64,000 nt of DNA from Tubulanus polymorphus (taxonomy: Eukaryota; Nemertea; Palaeonemertea; Tubulaniformes; Tubulanidae), in the NCBI RefSeq assembly GCF_964204645.1, contig NC_134025.1:11537001-11601000 (forward strand), written 5' to 3'. The notes below the pieces were generated by a model. That model was not told where the DNA came from. It saw only the letters and a program-made list of their open reading frames with translations, and ran no database searches. The position numbers and the translations under genes are program-made. How positions within the stretch are numbered: the first letter of the stretch is position 1; every line of letters starts with the position of its first letter. This document shows, piece after piece, positions 1-13,300 of this stretch.

Positions 1-1331
1 GTGGCGGTGACTTGGTACTTTAGAAAACTGCATTACCTCTATGCATGATATAAATCCTGAGAAATTGTGGCTAATGGTGGCTTTCTACCGCTAAACGGGC
101 GATTACTACTCGCATATCTCAAATTAGTTTAATTTTAATTCTATAATCATTCATTAGTATTAAGGTAATATCCTTTCCGAATGAAAATCGTCATCACGAG
201 CTACAAAAGGACGGGTATAGTTGTTCAGTGATCATTTATTCAGTTCTCGAAGAGAGAATTTGGTTAGAGAAATTTTGATGCCCGTAATATCAGTCCGCAT
301 GTAACTTGCATTTGCAATCTATAAGTTGGCTATTAGTCCATAGGGATCTGATGTATCGCTATATCAAATATTCAGTGTCAATGATTCCTCGTGGGGCGAT
401 CACATTTTTATGTTTTCCTGCCTGATTGCTCGATAAAGGGTTGATATAGTGTAGAAACTATAAGCTTAAATGCGTAACTCGATTTCAAGTCCGCTTGGAC
501 TTCGTATAAGCATGCTTTGATTTCATATATAAGCATATCGACTTATTGTGATTTCGCTTTCGAACTTGAAAATTGTCATCGCTCCGCCGTTTTGAAAAAC
601 CAGCTTCGATGGAACGCAAATGTCACCTTCGCTTATTTTGGCGCGACGATATTGTTCTAAAAAGTAAGCGCACACGCTCGCGATCCATGAAAGCTGAAAA
701 CTACATTTACCGCGATGATGATCATCTATTCGTTTTCCTTGTAGTCGAGGCCAGAGCCTCTCTTCAATTTACCTTTACGTGAACTTTGCGTACGTCACGA
801 TATAAAAATAAAACTGCCCAAAAATGGCCACCGGAACGAAACCTTTAGTCGCGCAGCGAGGGGCGTTACGGCCTCGGGCGCGATATCAAAGGTATCGATC
901 GGCGTGAAATGGTTATTATATCGTCGCATCAAAGTATGTCTCTATATTAATCTGCATTTACGGATACAAAGACAATGTAAATTCATCGCTGTTTGAGAAA
1001 TGTTAAAGTAAAATTTCATCGACGGGGCGTCGTCGTCGTGAAGCGGAACTTTGATGTAATGCGGGGAAGCGATGGAAGACGGGGAAGCGATGCCGGGTTT
1101 TTTTTTTCAAGGTTCGCGCAAACGCTCGGCTTTCGCGTTTATTTCGCGTCGCGGCTTTTAAAGCGATGGAAAATAGAAACCGATGGGTTCGCATGAATTT
1201 ACAGTAGATATCGAGCCAAGACTTTTTTCAATAGGATACCGGTAATGCTTCGTTGGCACGCAAGGATTCGGCAATGATCTGCCAGGATCGCTAGTGGCGC
1301 CGGGTTACCGCACTTCAATTTCTTTCTACAT

Positions 1332-1961
1332 TTCAATAGGGAAGTTTCCAGGCGCCATTTTGAGGCGGTCCCACAGGTCCTGCATTGTTGGACAGATTTT
1401 CACATTTTTTTAAAAATAGCATACAACGCATGCAGAAAATCGATGGTCAACCACTCACGAGCCCTTTGCGCTTGGCTCAACCAGTGGCCACGTGTTTCTA
1501 TGAAGATATTTTTGCCAATGTTGTATCAATAAAATCCTCAGATGCGTTTGGCTCAACCAGTGGCCACGCGTTTCTATGAAGATATTTTTGCCAATGTTGT
1601 ATCAATAAAATCCTCAGATAAAACTATCTTCAATGAAAAATTCATCTCAAAACATTAAAAAGTTACATTCAATAACACAAAATTACCAATCTTTTTGAAG
1701 CGCCTTCCTTAAAGTGACGTATATTTTTTAAACTGTAACTGTATCCGATTGTTGCAGCCGAGAAAAATAAAATAAACACCATCTGAAAATAGAAATTGTC
1801 ACCTTTCTAACGATGCATGACTTAAATTTTTGAAGCAAATGGGGGATGGACTACAATGAATCGCGCTAAAGGTTTTAGTTTCAAAAATGTGAAAAATCAT
1901 TCCAACAATGCGGGACCGCCTCAAAATGGCTCCTGGAAACTGGAAAATTCCCTATTGAATT
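1332..1961. mobile_element. Foldback inserted inside element D
   Basis: The two ends are inverted repeats of about 60 bases sharing CCATTTTGAGGCGGTCCC and GCATTGTTGGA. They enclose a two-copy tandem repeat. The counterpart element D at 56190 lacks this block. Confidence 0.65.
1474..1619. repeat. Tandem duplication, 76-bp period, two copies
   Basis: Units at 1474-1549 and 1550-1619 are nearly identical. Both begin GGCTCAACCAGTGGCCACG and run to AATAAAATCCTCAGAT. Confidence 0.85.
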
Positions 1962-3522
1962 CCAGTCAACTTTTCTCATGAAGTAAATCAATTCTCAGTA
2001 AAATCTATTCCATACACTGAGTGAGAAAGTGAATCTTATATCTATCAGATGACTCGTTTGATAAGATTTCATATTTGGAAGCCTAAAAAAAAGTTGAAAA
2101 TGAACTGATTTTTGCTACGAATCACATAGATGTTAGATTCATTTTCTCCACCCAGTACATGGTTGGTAAAAGATAACTCTGAAAATTGATTCACTTATTG
2201 GAAAAGTTGATTAGAATTTTATTGAAATGTAGAAGAAATTAAAGCTCAGTAACCATAAGCGAACCTAGTGGATCATTCCAGAATTCTTGCAAATGGGATC
2301 CTGTAGTGTTGTCATTGCCCCATTAGACTGCAAATTCAATTAAAGTCCATTCAATTCAATTTTATTTCATTCAACAAAAAACCGTCTAACCTTATTCAAT
2401 ATTGTACCGCGTAAATCATGCAAATCATTGAGACGAAGGAAAAAACAAATTGATCCGAAGTTTTTGCCTGTCTGTGTGACTAAATCATGCGTGTACTGTG
2501 TAGATTAGATTGAAGCAGAAAGGGTATTTTCCTACAACCTACAAATTCATGAAAATCGAAAACAACAGGCTGGCCTTAGTGCCCCCGGGCCCGAAATTGA
2601 AATCTTTTGAGAAGTGAACCAAAATTACTAGTTGCAGTGAGTTTAGATTTGCCAAGAGTTGATCGAAACTGAACTCATTTTAATTACAGAGTTAACTCGC
2701 GTCAGAACTGAACTCGGTTCCACAGTTCTTGGGTTTAAATTTTAGACTGAAAAAATTCGAATTGAACACATTTTAACCCTTTGCGTCTAACTCAGGAGAC
2801 AACTACGGAGCACGAGTCCTAATACCTAAATGTTACAGAAAAATCATAACTTCAAAATTAAGGCCTCCATACTGTGTGGATAGCCTTTCGAAAACTCGAT
2901 AAATTCCATTATCTTCAGATATGAATCGACATTTATTATGTTCTTTAAGATCATAGGGTGCAATTAAACATTCACAAAATAATGCCTATGGCCATATTGT
3001 ACTCGAAATGGGTGTGGTTTCAGTTTTTGTCTTATTACTATAGAAAAATCAGCATCTTTTGTACTGAGGCTATATTGTGAAAATCTTGTTATTCTTGCGA
3101 ACAATATTTGCCGGACCTGGGGAAATATTTGATTTCAAAAATTACTGAAATCAAATGTAAAAGTTTGAATCATCTATATTTACTTACGTTGAGCTGGTCT
3201 ATTCCATAAACAAAGAAATTAAGGACACATCTTCATACAATGCTGTTATAAAACAAAACGAATATGTTTGCGTGCTTGAAAGTCTTAAAATGCGTGATGA
3301 AAATTCCTCTGACCAAACCATTGGACAAATGAAAAATATTTTTGCTATCCGGTTAAGAAAGTTTTCGAAGAATTGGTCATAGTCTATGAATGGCTCTCTG
3401 ATAGACAGACACACTAATGCGAGAAAATAGGTTACTAATGAAAGGCTACGAGGTTGATAGTGTGGAGGTATCAAAATTGGCTGTGGCTTACTTCAACTTA
3501 CTTAGGGAGGTACAACCTCCCT

Positions 3523-3900
3523 CACGATTGATAGAACACTATATCCGTGTTGACGCGATGTAGAGAGAATCCCACAATGATAAGAAAATGTCCGAAAATG
3601 TAACTTCGAGATAGTAGTTATTAACTATATCCTAATAGTCATCTTCAGGAATAATGAGATACTACAAAAATTATGAGACATATATACAATCCGGAGACAG
3701 AGACTAATTCAAGGAATCAGAGATGATACAAACTAAAGGAAAATTAACGTAGAAACAGTTACACGCTAAAATAGATTAAAGGGAAGCAAACCAAAGGGTA
3801 ATGATAAACAACAATAGTGAGTATAAATATAAATAGAAACTAAAAACTACTATCTTGAAGTTACATTTTCGGACTTTTTCTTATCATTGTGGGATTCTCT
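3523..3900. mobile_element. Foldback insertion flanked by a 13-bp direct repeat
   Basis: Identical 13-mers GTACAACCTCCCT lie at 3510-3522 and 3901-3913. Inverted arms of about 56 bases (from AGAGAATCCCACAATGATAAG at 3564, and its inverse ending at 3900) form most of the element. The left 40 bases lie outside the arms. Confidence 0.65.
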
Positions 3901-5221
3901 GTACAACCTCCCTGTTCATAGTAGTAGCAAAACAGCGAGTGTTTACACTATCACTTAATAGACTATTCCAAATAGCTCGGAACGTGCCAAATTTGGAACC
4001 ATCCAAATGAGAGTGCACCTTGCCGAATTGGCTACAGATATTTATGACTGGCCCTGCATGATGTCGCCCTGAGTATTTTAGAATTTCCTATCTTAATGAT
4101 CGATTTATGAGTCCCTGGCCGTTATTTATTAAACGGATGTTGATGACTGCAGTTAATCATTAGCCTATATCTGGACACATCAAGCTCTGTTGGTAAATTC
4201 TAACATAGCGCCTGTAATATCAGGGTCCCTACGACTCCTTGATTCCTTGTAAATTCCTTCCAAACAAAAAAATGTTTTTCAAGTTCCCTGTATATTCTTG
4301 AATTCGAGCAAAATGCCTAAAAATCCTTGAAAATGCCTTGAATTTTGAGAAATTGGCAATTAGTAAATTTTACGGTTCTAGGCCTAGTTATATACACATA
4401 GATTTCACACAGATTACACCGAATTAAATGGTTTACCGAGATAAACAGAACAGATTTAGGGGTCTACAGATATGAAAGTTGAAATTTGCTCCTTGAAAAC
4501 TCCTTGAAATCTGGAATGACCGATCTGAAGGAACCCTGAATATATTTTTGCTAGTAGTCAATGATCATGGCAGTGCTTCCTCATTGACGAGAGAACGCCC
4601 TGTTTATTCTTCGATCAAAAATGGAAAGTGTCGTGACACGGAAGCGTGGTTAAGCCATCTACAGAAGCTCGCAGCTCATTAATGATGGGTCTATGACAGG
4701 CGAAAAGAACAAAAATCTATTGTTTCGTAAAATAACTTTAGGCCATGTGTAGGCAAATTATACACACCCTAATCCCAATTGAACCCCCACCCTTGCATGT
4801 TCTTAATAGATTTTCATATTTCATATTTTTATAACACCTCTAACATGAGACATCCTTCCTCATAGCCTGAATGCGTGCAACTTTTCTCATGAATGTAGAA
4901 CTTAAAACTTTAAATTAGGCTATAACCCGTAGTAAAATTATAAAGTTATAATCATTATGAAATTGATTTTCGAACTATTTAATGTCAAATATACCGGATT
5001 CACGGAATATCACTTCCCATATAATATGATTATTATGCATAGTTATATGCTGGTGTAGAGGGTCACAGCTAGCTATTGCTGCCTTATTCGCTGAGTTTGC
5101 TGGATAAATGATTAGAAAATCAGGAAAATGAAATAAAATTGAGAATTGATTATTCACACAATTCACACCCCCATTTTCTGAGGTTGACGAATTATGGTAT
5201 GGCATGTTGACCCTGTTAATC

Positions 5222-5285
5222 GTTTGATTTTTCGATTTGGTGTCCCTTACATCGAAGTACAGATATAGTTGTGTGATCGTCAAAA
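5222..5285 (-). repeat. Family F repeat, internally deleted copy
   Basis: It keeps the two ends of the family (TTTGATTTTTCGATTTGGTG TCCC-type start and ATCGAAGTACAGATATAGTTGTGTGATCG-like end, compared with 19275-19385) but lacks the GTGGTGG/GTTTCGC middle. Confidence 0.45.
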
Positions 5286-5479
5286 TTACAGAATTTTTTC
5301 TTCCAACCAGTCTGAACCGGCAAGTGACTGATTGGGATTAACTTTGTTGGCTGCCTAATTTAATACATACAGATTGTTTTGTTTTTGCCCCATGTTTGAC
5401 ATCTCGAAAGACTTCTTTTCGTTTGTTTTTTCCTTCGTTCCTTAATGATATCTTCTGAAGTTTCGCGCTAAATCATTTG

Positions 5480-5934
5480 TGAATTAGTGTCTGCGGAAGT
5501 TTCGGATACCGTTCTTCTTTCTGTTATTTTTAGAAAAAAAAAAAAACGTTTTGACCTTGACCTGATTACCAAAAATAAGCCGCAGTCTCGGGTCTTGATG
5601 GTTAAAAAAGAAAAGCGATGCGTTATTTTAGTTCATGTTTCTTCGTGTTCTCAGAAAAACCACAACCGCGCGCTAGCATTCTGCTTCCGTCATCGTCGTC
5701 GTCAGCTATCTAGGTGACCAAATTAGAATCGCGTATTATCTACTTCTGCTTCGCGCGATCGGCGGGCTGTTTTTTTTTTTTGTTCGATTGTTGTTATTGA
5801 AAGGCGCGGGGGTCGCACGAAAATAGGGCGAAAATCAAAAGCGATCGATCTATCCCGGTGCTCGTCCGTATCAGAACGCCAGATGCTGTTCAGACATTCG
5901 CGCGCTCGGACGGGATGATAATGATTGTTAATTG
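5480..5934 (+). promoter_or_regulatory. RAR: Probable RAR promoter region and untranslated first exon
   Basis: The stretch is richer in CpG than its surroundings. It ends in a good splice donor (ATTG followed by GTGAGT, exon end 5934) that can join the acceptor TTTTGTAG before the first coding exon at 7348. No long reading frame crosses it, so it would be 5' untranslated. The transcription start is not visible. A second CpG-richer patch at about 780-1200 could be an alternative promoter. This is inferred from composition and splice signals only. Confidence 0.35.
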
Positions 5935-7357
5935 GTGAGTTGTTCCCCTCGAGTTTTGAAAAATCTCTGGTCAAAAATTGATGGAATATCGGATATTTAT
6001 AGTATTTCTTTTTTATTTTAGTGTTAATTATCGATTGCTAACGGGTGATTCTAGAGGTCAGGGTTCTAGTTATCTAGCATACTAAAACTTATGTCGATGG
6101 CGGCGTGCTTGATTTTGATAGCTTTGTCTGCTAACGGGGGGGGGGGGGTTCGAGCGATATGCGTGAAAGAAACTGGCAGAAAATAAAACAGTCTGGTCAC
6201 AATTTTCTATGAAATTAGATGTCTTTTGTCAAATTGGTACAAATGAATCTTGCTAAATGAACGAATAGATCATTAATTAAGTTCCATTTGAATGGTATCG
6301 TTAATGGCAGTTTTTATATATTTAATGAAAAATCGTCGAATGGAAGTAAGTGGTTTTGTGTCCGAGGCCTGGTATGAAAGACGTCGAGAAATAAATGTTT
6401 GGGCCAAACTCGGTATTTTGTATCACAATACTTTGTTAAACCGTAATTTGTAGAGACATTTACACCCGTGATGGCTGGGTGTTGAGAAAAATTGTAAACG
6501 ATCGAAATGAATATACGTATACACGTGTCACTAATGAAGATATCATCTCACATCATATTTCGGCAAAACTTGTCATCTAAGTCCGCCTACTGGATTTCGA
6601 TCCACGAAAATACGTTGCGTCATGTTTCGGCCCGAAAACTGGGGTCCTCTCCTCGTATTGCGTATATAATATTTTCGATAACAAAGTTATCAAATATTGA
6701 TAAATCGCTGGTTATCCGGCACTCTTAAAGCATGTGTCGCCGTTGGAGGACATGTCACCCTGTCGCAGCCGCTGTATACGTTGTTATGTACGGTATAATC
6801 GATTCGGTTAATGATAGCCGGCATCATCGATTGTCCACCGTCTGGCCGGACACGCGCGATATTTAAGGACATTGTTGAATCTAGATACAAGCGGCGACGG
6901 CCTGCATGCTAATTACCATGATGCGATGCCTAGTTGATCGAAGCTATATTATTCTCGACGATGATGAGTTTGAGTTCATGGTCACACAAACCGCATGTCG
7001 GTATCAGCACAACTGTGGCCGATTGTCAACTGATCGCTGTTGTCGCGCGCGGTTCCGATTTCGCAGCCATCGCTTTATGAACGATTTCACCGAGATCAGT
7101 TACTGAAGTTCGGATATTCAAAAAAAGATATTTTCACTTTTCTTAATACCGACTGGATTTAGTTTAATGATGAGATCATTAACTCATAAATGGACCGAAC
7201 ACGAAATGTATGGAAAAAGTAAATCAATTGAATTTTGAAGAGACAGGGTTTTTAGGGATCATAAGTGGGATACCTTCGTTTGGGGCATTGCGAATTAATG
7301 CCAAGCGAAATTCAAAATGATGTTTTCTTTCTCGATTTATTTTGTAGATTCTGACTG

Positions 7358-10300
7358 ATGTATATACTGTCGAGACCTCAGAGTATGAATGAGCCCCTGG
7401 CTATGTACCACACTCATGGAGAAGTACAGCGCGATAAGCTGGATGATGATGAGAAAGGTACGACGATGTTAACATCTTAACTAAAATATGGGCAACGTTT
7501 GCCTCAAACTCAGGAAGAAAGGGGTGAAACTGATATAAGAATGAAATGCCTGGAAATTCATCCATTGCTGAAGGTGGTACTCAAAATGGTAGAAATATTG
7601 TATAGGCCTCATATACATGATATATAATGAAATATCCTATCAAAAAGTTATTAAAAAGGCCATTCAGGGGAAATTATAGCTTTATCATGGCTGACCTCAG
7701 CAACTCGAGCTCGACACATTTTGAATAGTTATTTTTTCTATAATATCAGAACCCTAGGAAGGGAAGTTCCCGAGGACATTGGCCATTTTGAAACCAATGT
7801 GATCCGATGACCTCATTTATTGTAAATAATTCACAAATGAGGTCGAGTGATCGATTATTGTAGAACAACTAGAATACCCTTCGGAAAGTTCTTTTTTGGG
7901 GGGGATGCCATGATAATATTTTTCCATTTACATCATCCTAAAACATGTCAAAGTGGTCTCCAGAAATCTGAGGTGGCTAAGTGAACAACAATTTGTTGAA
8001 TTTCTACTACTGGCTGGGTACTTTTGACCAATATGTAACACGGTTTGACAATATATTGTCAAACCATGTATACTGTATATAGTGTTTTTCATGTTGAGTT
8101 GTAAAAGAAAATTGAACAAAACAAGTTTTCATACAGAATGAAATGAATATGGTCAAATGTAGTGTAGATTGTAGAAAAGATCGTGATAGGCTAGATTTAG
8201 TTTCATAAAGCGTGGTATGCCAGATGGCATTATACCAAACGTTTGCTGGCTGAACAGTTTGAATTTCCTTCCTCTTTTATATCGAGCTGTTAGATCCTCG
8301 ATCGAGCGAGACGTTTTATATTCAGAAGAAACATAAAACTGATCTTAATGAGCTTTAATGAAATTTCATTCTGGGAGATGAGGCGGTAGGGGGTCGGGAT
8401 ATAATGTGAATGTTTCTATTCGAATCGTGTCATCTGTGATATCGGTTAAACAATTAAAACGATTTCTGACCGCTGCTGAGAGAGGCAACATTTCTTAAAA
8501 GTAGAATTCATGTATCTGAACACGCCTTATAATCTTTGGAAGTCTTGACTTTGTCACAGTTAATAGACATGAACATACCCCAGACCAATTTCATTAACTG
8601 GTCCCTTCTAATATTGCCCATATAATGGATCAGTTGAGAATGTACCAAGTCAAATCTGTGCACTCAGCATAAAAACCGCCATCGCACAACTATCTCTGGT
8701 ATGGGCCCACTGTTCACAGGAGTGCCAAATGGACCCATGCCAAATTTGGCCAGACCAAAAACCTCAGACAAGGCCCGTGTAAAGTTTAAGCACAGGTCAA
8801 ATTATTATGTGTGAGCACTAACTGGTTTTGGAAGTGACCCACCTCGCTTTGTCACAGTCATGGTTCCCACAGGACAGGGAAATTGGGAAAAACTTGGGAA
8901 TTTTGAAAAAATAATTCCCGGTTTGGAAATATTTGGGAATTTGAAAAATTTCCCTCAAATCAGGGAAATACTCGGGAAATTCATTACATTTCACATATTG
9001 CATTTGCCAAGGGCACATTTCTTCAGCAATTTTCCTTGAAAATCATCTTTATCAACCAGTCACCGCTAAAATGTTGACTGTTGGATGACGATATGTGTTC
9101 ATTTCCATTTGGGAAAATTGAAAAATCACCCAAGAATTACTTGGGAAAAACTTGGGAATTTTGAATTTATATAACTGTGGGAACAATGCACAGTATATAT
9201 AGGAGAGGCGCAGTGGCCCGAGTGGTTTTGGTGATAGAGATGAAGCGCTCTCTAATTCGGCACGGGCTGAATTTGACTCGGGCCTGATCCAGGCCAGTTT
9301 GACCTGGACCAAATCGTCTCTGTGATTATGGCTCAGCAGCTATCCATGGTCCAGCTAGACACAACACAGTGATTGACAGGCAATTTAAGATAAGATTCTA
9401 TGCATACACAGGGAAATGTCCATTTTGATAGAATGGACCTCAATCAGTCTTTTAGGTCAGCCCAAATTTAGACCTTTCTATAAATAACATAGTATGAATG
9501 CGGCTATAGATGGTTGAAATGATCATTGGTTTTGAAGCTCCGTTCATTTTGCAACATTATAATGAGGCCCTGGATGAACTTGGTTGATGCGCACATGGGC
9601 GATAGTCGATCGCCAGCAGCCTGCAATCAGGAGGCGACTTCATAGATCAGAAGAAAGGATTTAGTCGCTCAATGTCAAAAATATTTCATATCGTGCAATG
9701 GTAAATCGGTTCATTTGTCGCGACTAGCGTTGTGGCAATATAAAGTGTCATGAAAATATTTTTTTCGACCTATCAAGGGTACGTAGATAGTATTCATTCA
9801 GCGCACTCTAGTTTAGGCATATGATTGTTTCATAAAATCCTCTTAAAAGAAATTCTGTTAACTCGACCGCCAATCACACAACTATATTTGTACTTCGATT
9901 TCCAATTTCAAAATCAAACCCCCTGTTTCGCTCACAGCAGGTGTGGTGGGTCTGTATGGGACACTCAATCAAAAAATCAAACGAAATTACCAGCCAAATA
10001 AATAACAGGGAAATTCCCTATTTTAAGATTTAAAAAAAACCTCTATCTAATAGTCCTAACCATGGTTAGATTTTAAAATAACGACACGCAGCGGTGGTTG
10101 TGATGAGCGATTTCACCGCGACGTGCGATTATCCGTCGCGCAATATCAAACATGTTGCGAGATATTGTGCGACTCGTCGTTAAACCTCAGATTAGAAATC
10201 CGAGATTTTAACTTATTAGAGCCAGTGAATATCGTTTACTTCCTGCTACGTTGATAATGTCCATCGTTAAAAGCCACGGATATTCTTCAGACATATCTTC

Positions 10301-13300
10301 TTCGCTATATATCGATTCCGTCGCGTATTTCGATATTTGCAACCCTCGCGATACCTTATACCGGCTATGAGTATCATCTATTACATTAGTGAAATATGAA
10401 TAAAGCGAAATTAAAACGCGTCAGGGGAAAGAAAAATGGTCTATTTCATCGATTATGAAATCGAAAATCGCGATTTCGTTGTTTATCGATCGATGTGGCG
10501 CATTCATCCGTTTGCCGGGAAAATTTCCGTCATTTGTGCCAGCACTAGCCGCAGTCTCAGTTGCATTCGCGGATCAACATCGACGTTTTAATGCGACACA
10601 TTCATAGATTGACATCAAATGTGTCAGCCGCATGTGTACGAGAGATGCTTGTTTGTGTGTATAAGCGATGAATGTGCATGATGGCTTCTGATAAATGACG
10701 AGTGAGTGATATACATTAGTGCTTGTTGATCTTTCTCGCGAGCAAACAATTGTAAAGAAGATTTTTTCCGAAAAATATTTCAAACATTTTTGTCGTGATA
10801 TGATTTCCTACTATTTCTAAAAAGTAAAAAATAAAGCGAGACAATCGTTTTTCTAAGCAGATACCGTAGTTTCTTGTTCCCATTTGCCTTCGATGGCAAA
10901 AGCCTGCCGTGTAAGACCAGTTGTGCAGTTATCTTATTATGCTCAAATACATGAAGATCTAATCAGAGTGCCTCTTGTATATTTGCTTGAGGCGGTTATT
11001 CTAAAACTAGATACTGCAGTAAATGTGTCCGGGGGGGGGGGGGGGGGGAGGTGGGGAAACAAGGATGTTTCGACAAGGCTTCACCCTATATGACAGCCTG
11101 TGAGATTTTCGAATCTGCTAGCGATGACGGGGCATGATTCCCGAGAAACCAGCTTAACCATTTCCTTGGAGTAATCAAATAAATCATTTGATTACTCCAA
11201 GCCCTTTCAGTGTTGACTAATTAATATCTGCTGGAGATGATTTGAAAATTTTTAAAGATTCCACCCCAGTGTGTTGAGTAACAGGCATGCGGCCATAATG
11301 CATCTATGCGGTGTATTGTTAGTCACTAATATTTAACTGGGTTTTATGTAGGTCCTGCCGTCTTTCATTAGAGATAAAAAAAATTACTAATTGCATCAAT
11401 ACACCATAGTGTAGTGTACTAGCAATATCGATTTATACATGGCAAGCAAAAATTATATACTTGGTAATAATTTCCATGGTAAAATAACCTTATGATGAAT
11501 ACAAGTTGGTGGCAAAGGATATGGTTCAAATCCTAGATACCTTAGCAATCAACCGGAAACATGAAACAGATTCATATTGATATGTGTTGATGATTCGCTT
11601 ACTGTCATGTACAGTGAGACAAGAAACACTGAAAGAAAGGATGCCAATTACTGATGAGAAAACACTGATTGGTATTTACTCTTGACCAAAATAAGTGAAT
11701 ACATTAATGTTTCTTGTTATCTAATAAGTGCCATACAAGGTTTCAAGGCAGCACACGAGCATAGTCAAGTTTTAAACATGCACAGCAATTAAGATGGTTA
11801 CGTGTGACTTCAGCAACACTCAATCAGACATCCCCCTGTGATAAGACTGTTTAAAAAAGATCCAACTTAAGCCTTTCCCATCACGTTAAGAAAGTCAAAT
11901 CGGACTGAGTTACCATCTGCACGTAATTGTCTGAGGCATGTTTAACTAGGGGCCTTTGAAAACCGTGACTTGGTCAGTTCGTGTATTAGTTCAGAGAATA
12001 TCCAGATCCCATCGAATGGTAGCATTAACTGGGATCACATGGAGATGATTTGGCCTGGGCCAAATTGGCACGGATCAGGGTCCCGAGTCAAAATCACTTC
12101 CGGAAGCAGTTGCAATTCATATGCAGTGATTTGACCCGTGCTAAAATTTGGTCATTGCAGCCAAGTTATGCTTGGGCCAAAAATGCGCGTGATCATGGCT
12201 TTTGGGCATCGACCAGTTTTTCTGCTTTTGATTAACTAACAGAGCTGCCAACTGTTCCTGATTTTCAGTATTTGTTACTATTTCATGACAAGAAATACGG
12301 ATTTGATTTGTTTGATGCATTCAAAAATATGAAAGATGTTACTGAGGGCCTTACTGTCGATTACTGATTAATATACCGATTAATTTGAACATTTTCTTTC
12401 ACATATCATTGAAACGTTACTGAAAAAATTCAATTTGTTACTGAAAGTATATTTCAGAGTTGGTAGCTCTGAGCTAACCATATCAATTGCTAATGCGCAT
12501 AAATTAATTTTGCAGGATTGATGGGCAGCAACTTTTTGCGATTCGCTCTCGACAACAATTTCGACAGCGACCATGTGACCGACGTGAAGCCGTCGTTCCA
12601 CAACGCCGATACGACCGGCCTATCGGACATGAACGGGATGATGAACTGTCAGCAGCCGCCGCTGCCACACCCGCAAATCGATATCGCGATACCCACGGAC
12701 CAGGGTAAGACGGCGTATTTTCATAATTATGGTATGTATGTGTTACACGGGTGTCGTCGGTTCGGTCCGGTGCCGATGATGATGAGTGATCGGTAGCTCA
12801 CCAATTCGCGAGAGAAAGACGGTAACTTTCGTCATCTTTTCTTGTGTATCACGCTTTATTCCTCGATAAACTTCACTTCAGTCGATGTGATATGATCGGA
12901 TTTTTTCAGTAGTATATCTTGGTATACGTGTTTTATCTAGTTTTTCTAGAGCATATTTAACAAAGCTATTTTCTGTCCTATTCTGGAAGAATGGTCGATG
13001 TCGGAAATCCGGAACAGAGCGAAAGAGTAACGAGCGAACTATCAGTTTGGAATACCAAAACTGGACTGATTTATTTTTACACACAAACTATTTATATACA
13101 TTGAGATACGAGACAGGTGGAGACATGGAAAATGATACAAAAACAAAGGTGACGAGCAGTGACATGACAGTGAGACAAACAACAATTAACGCATTAGACA
13201 CAGAGACAAACTGTCTCGAGAAACAGCTTTAACCAACTTTCGAGCAACTGGCCCCTGGGAGTGTGAAAGGTCCTAGAGAGTTAAACTTTTAACCCTTTGG

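Larger units (their letters stand above)
1276..2295. mobile_element. Inverted-repeat element D with a nested foldback
   Basis: The left end (1276-1335, with GCTAGTGGCGCCGGGTTACC and TTCAATTTCTTTCTACATTT) is the inverse of 2220-2295. The interior after 1970 matches a second copy at 56190-56465. Between them lies a separate inverted-repeat insertion at about 1332-1961, absent from the second copy. No coding capacity. Confidence 0.65.
1..5479. other. No gene seen; repeats and a CpG-richer patch
   Basis: No frame of convincing length or similarity on either strand. It holds element D with its nested foldback, the 13-bp-flanked foldback and a family F fragment. A CpG-richer patch at about 780-1200 might be regulatory; short frames there show no recognisable motif. 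Confidence 0.5.

Noticed and set aside
6055-6069. AGGTCA followed by GGTTCT near the likely RAR promoter, as a retinoic acid response element
   Set aside because: The spacing is DR1-like with a mismatch, not the DR5 or DR2 expected for RAR autoregulation; such partial half-sites are common by chance.
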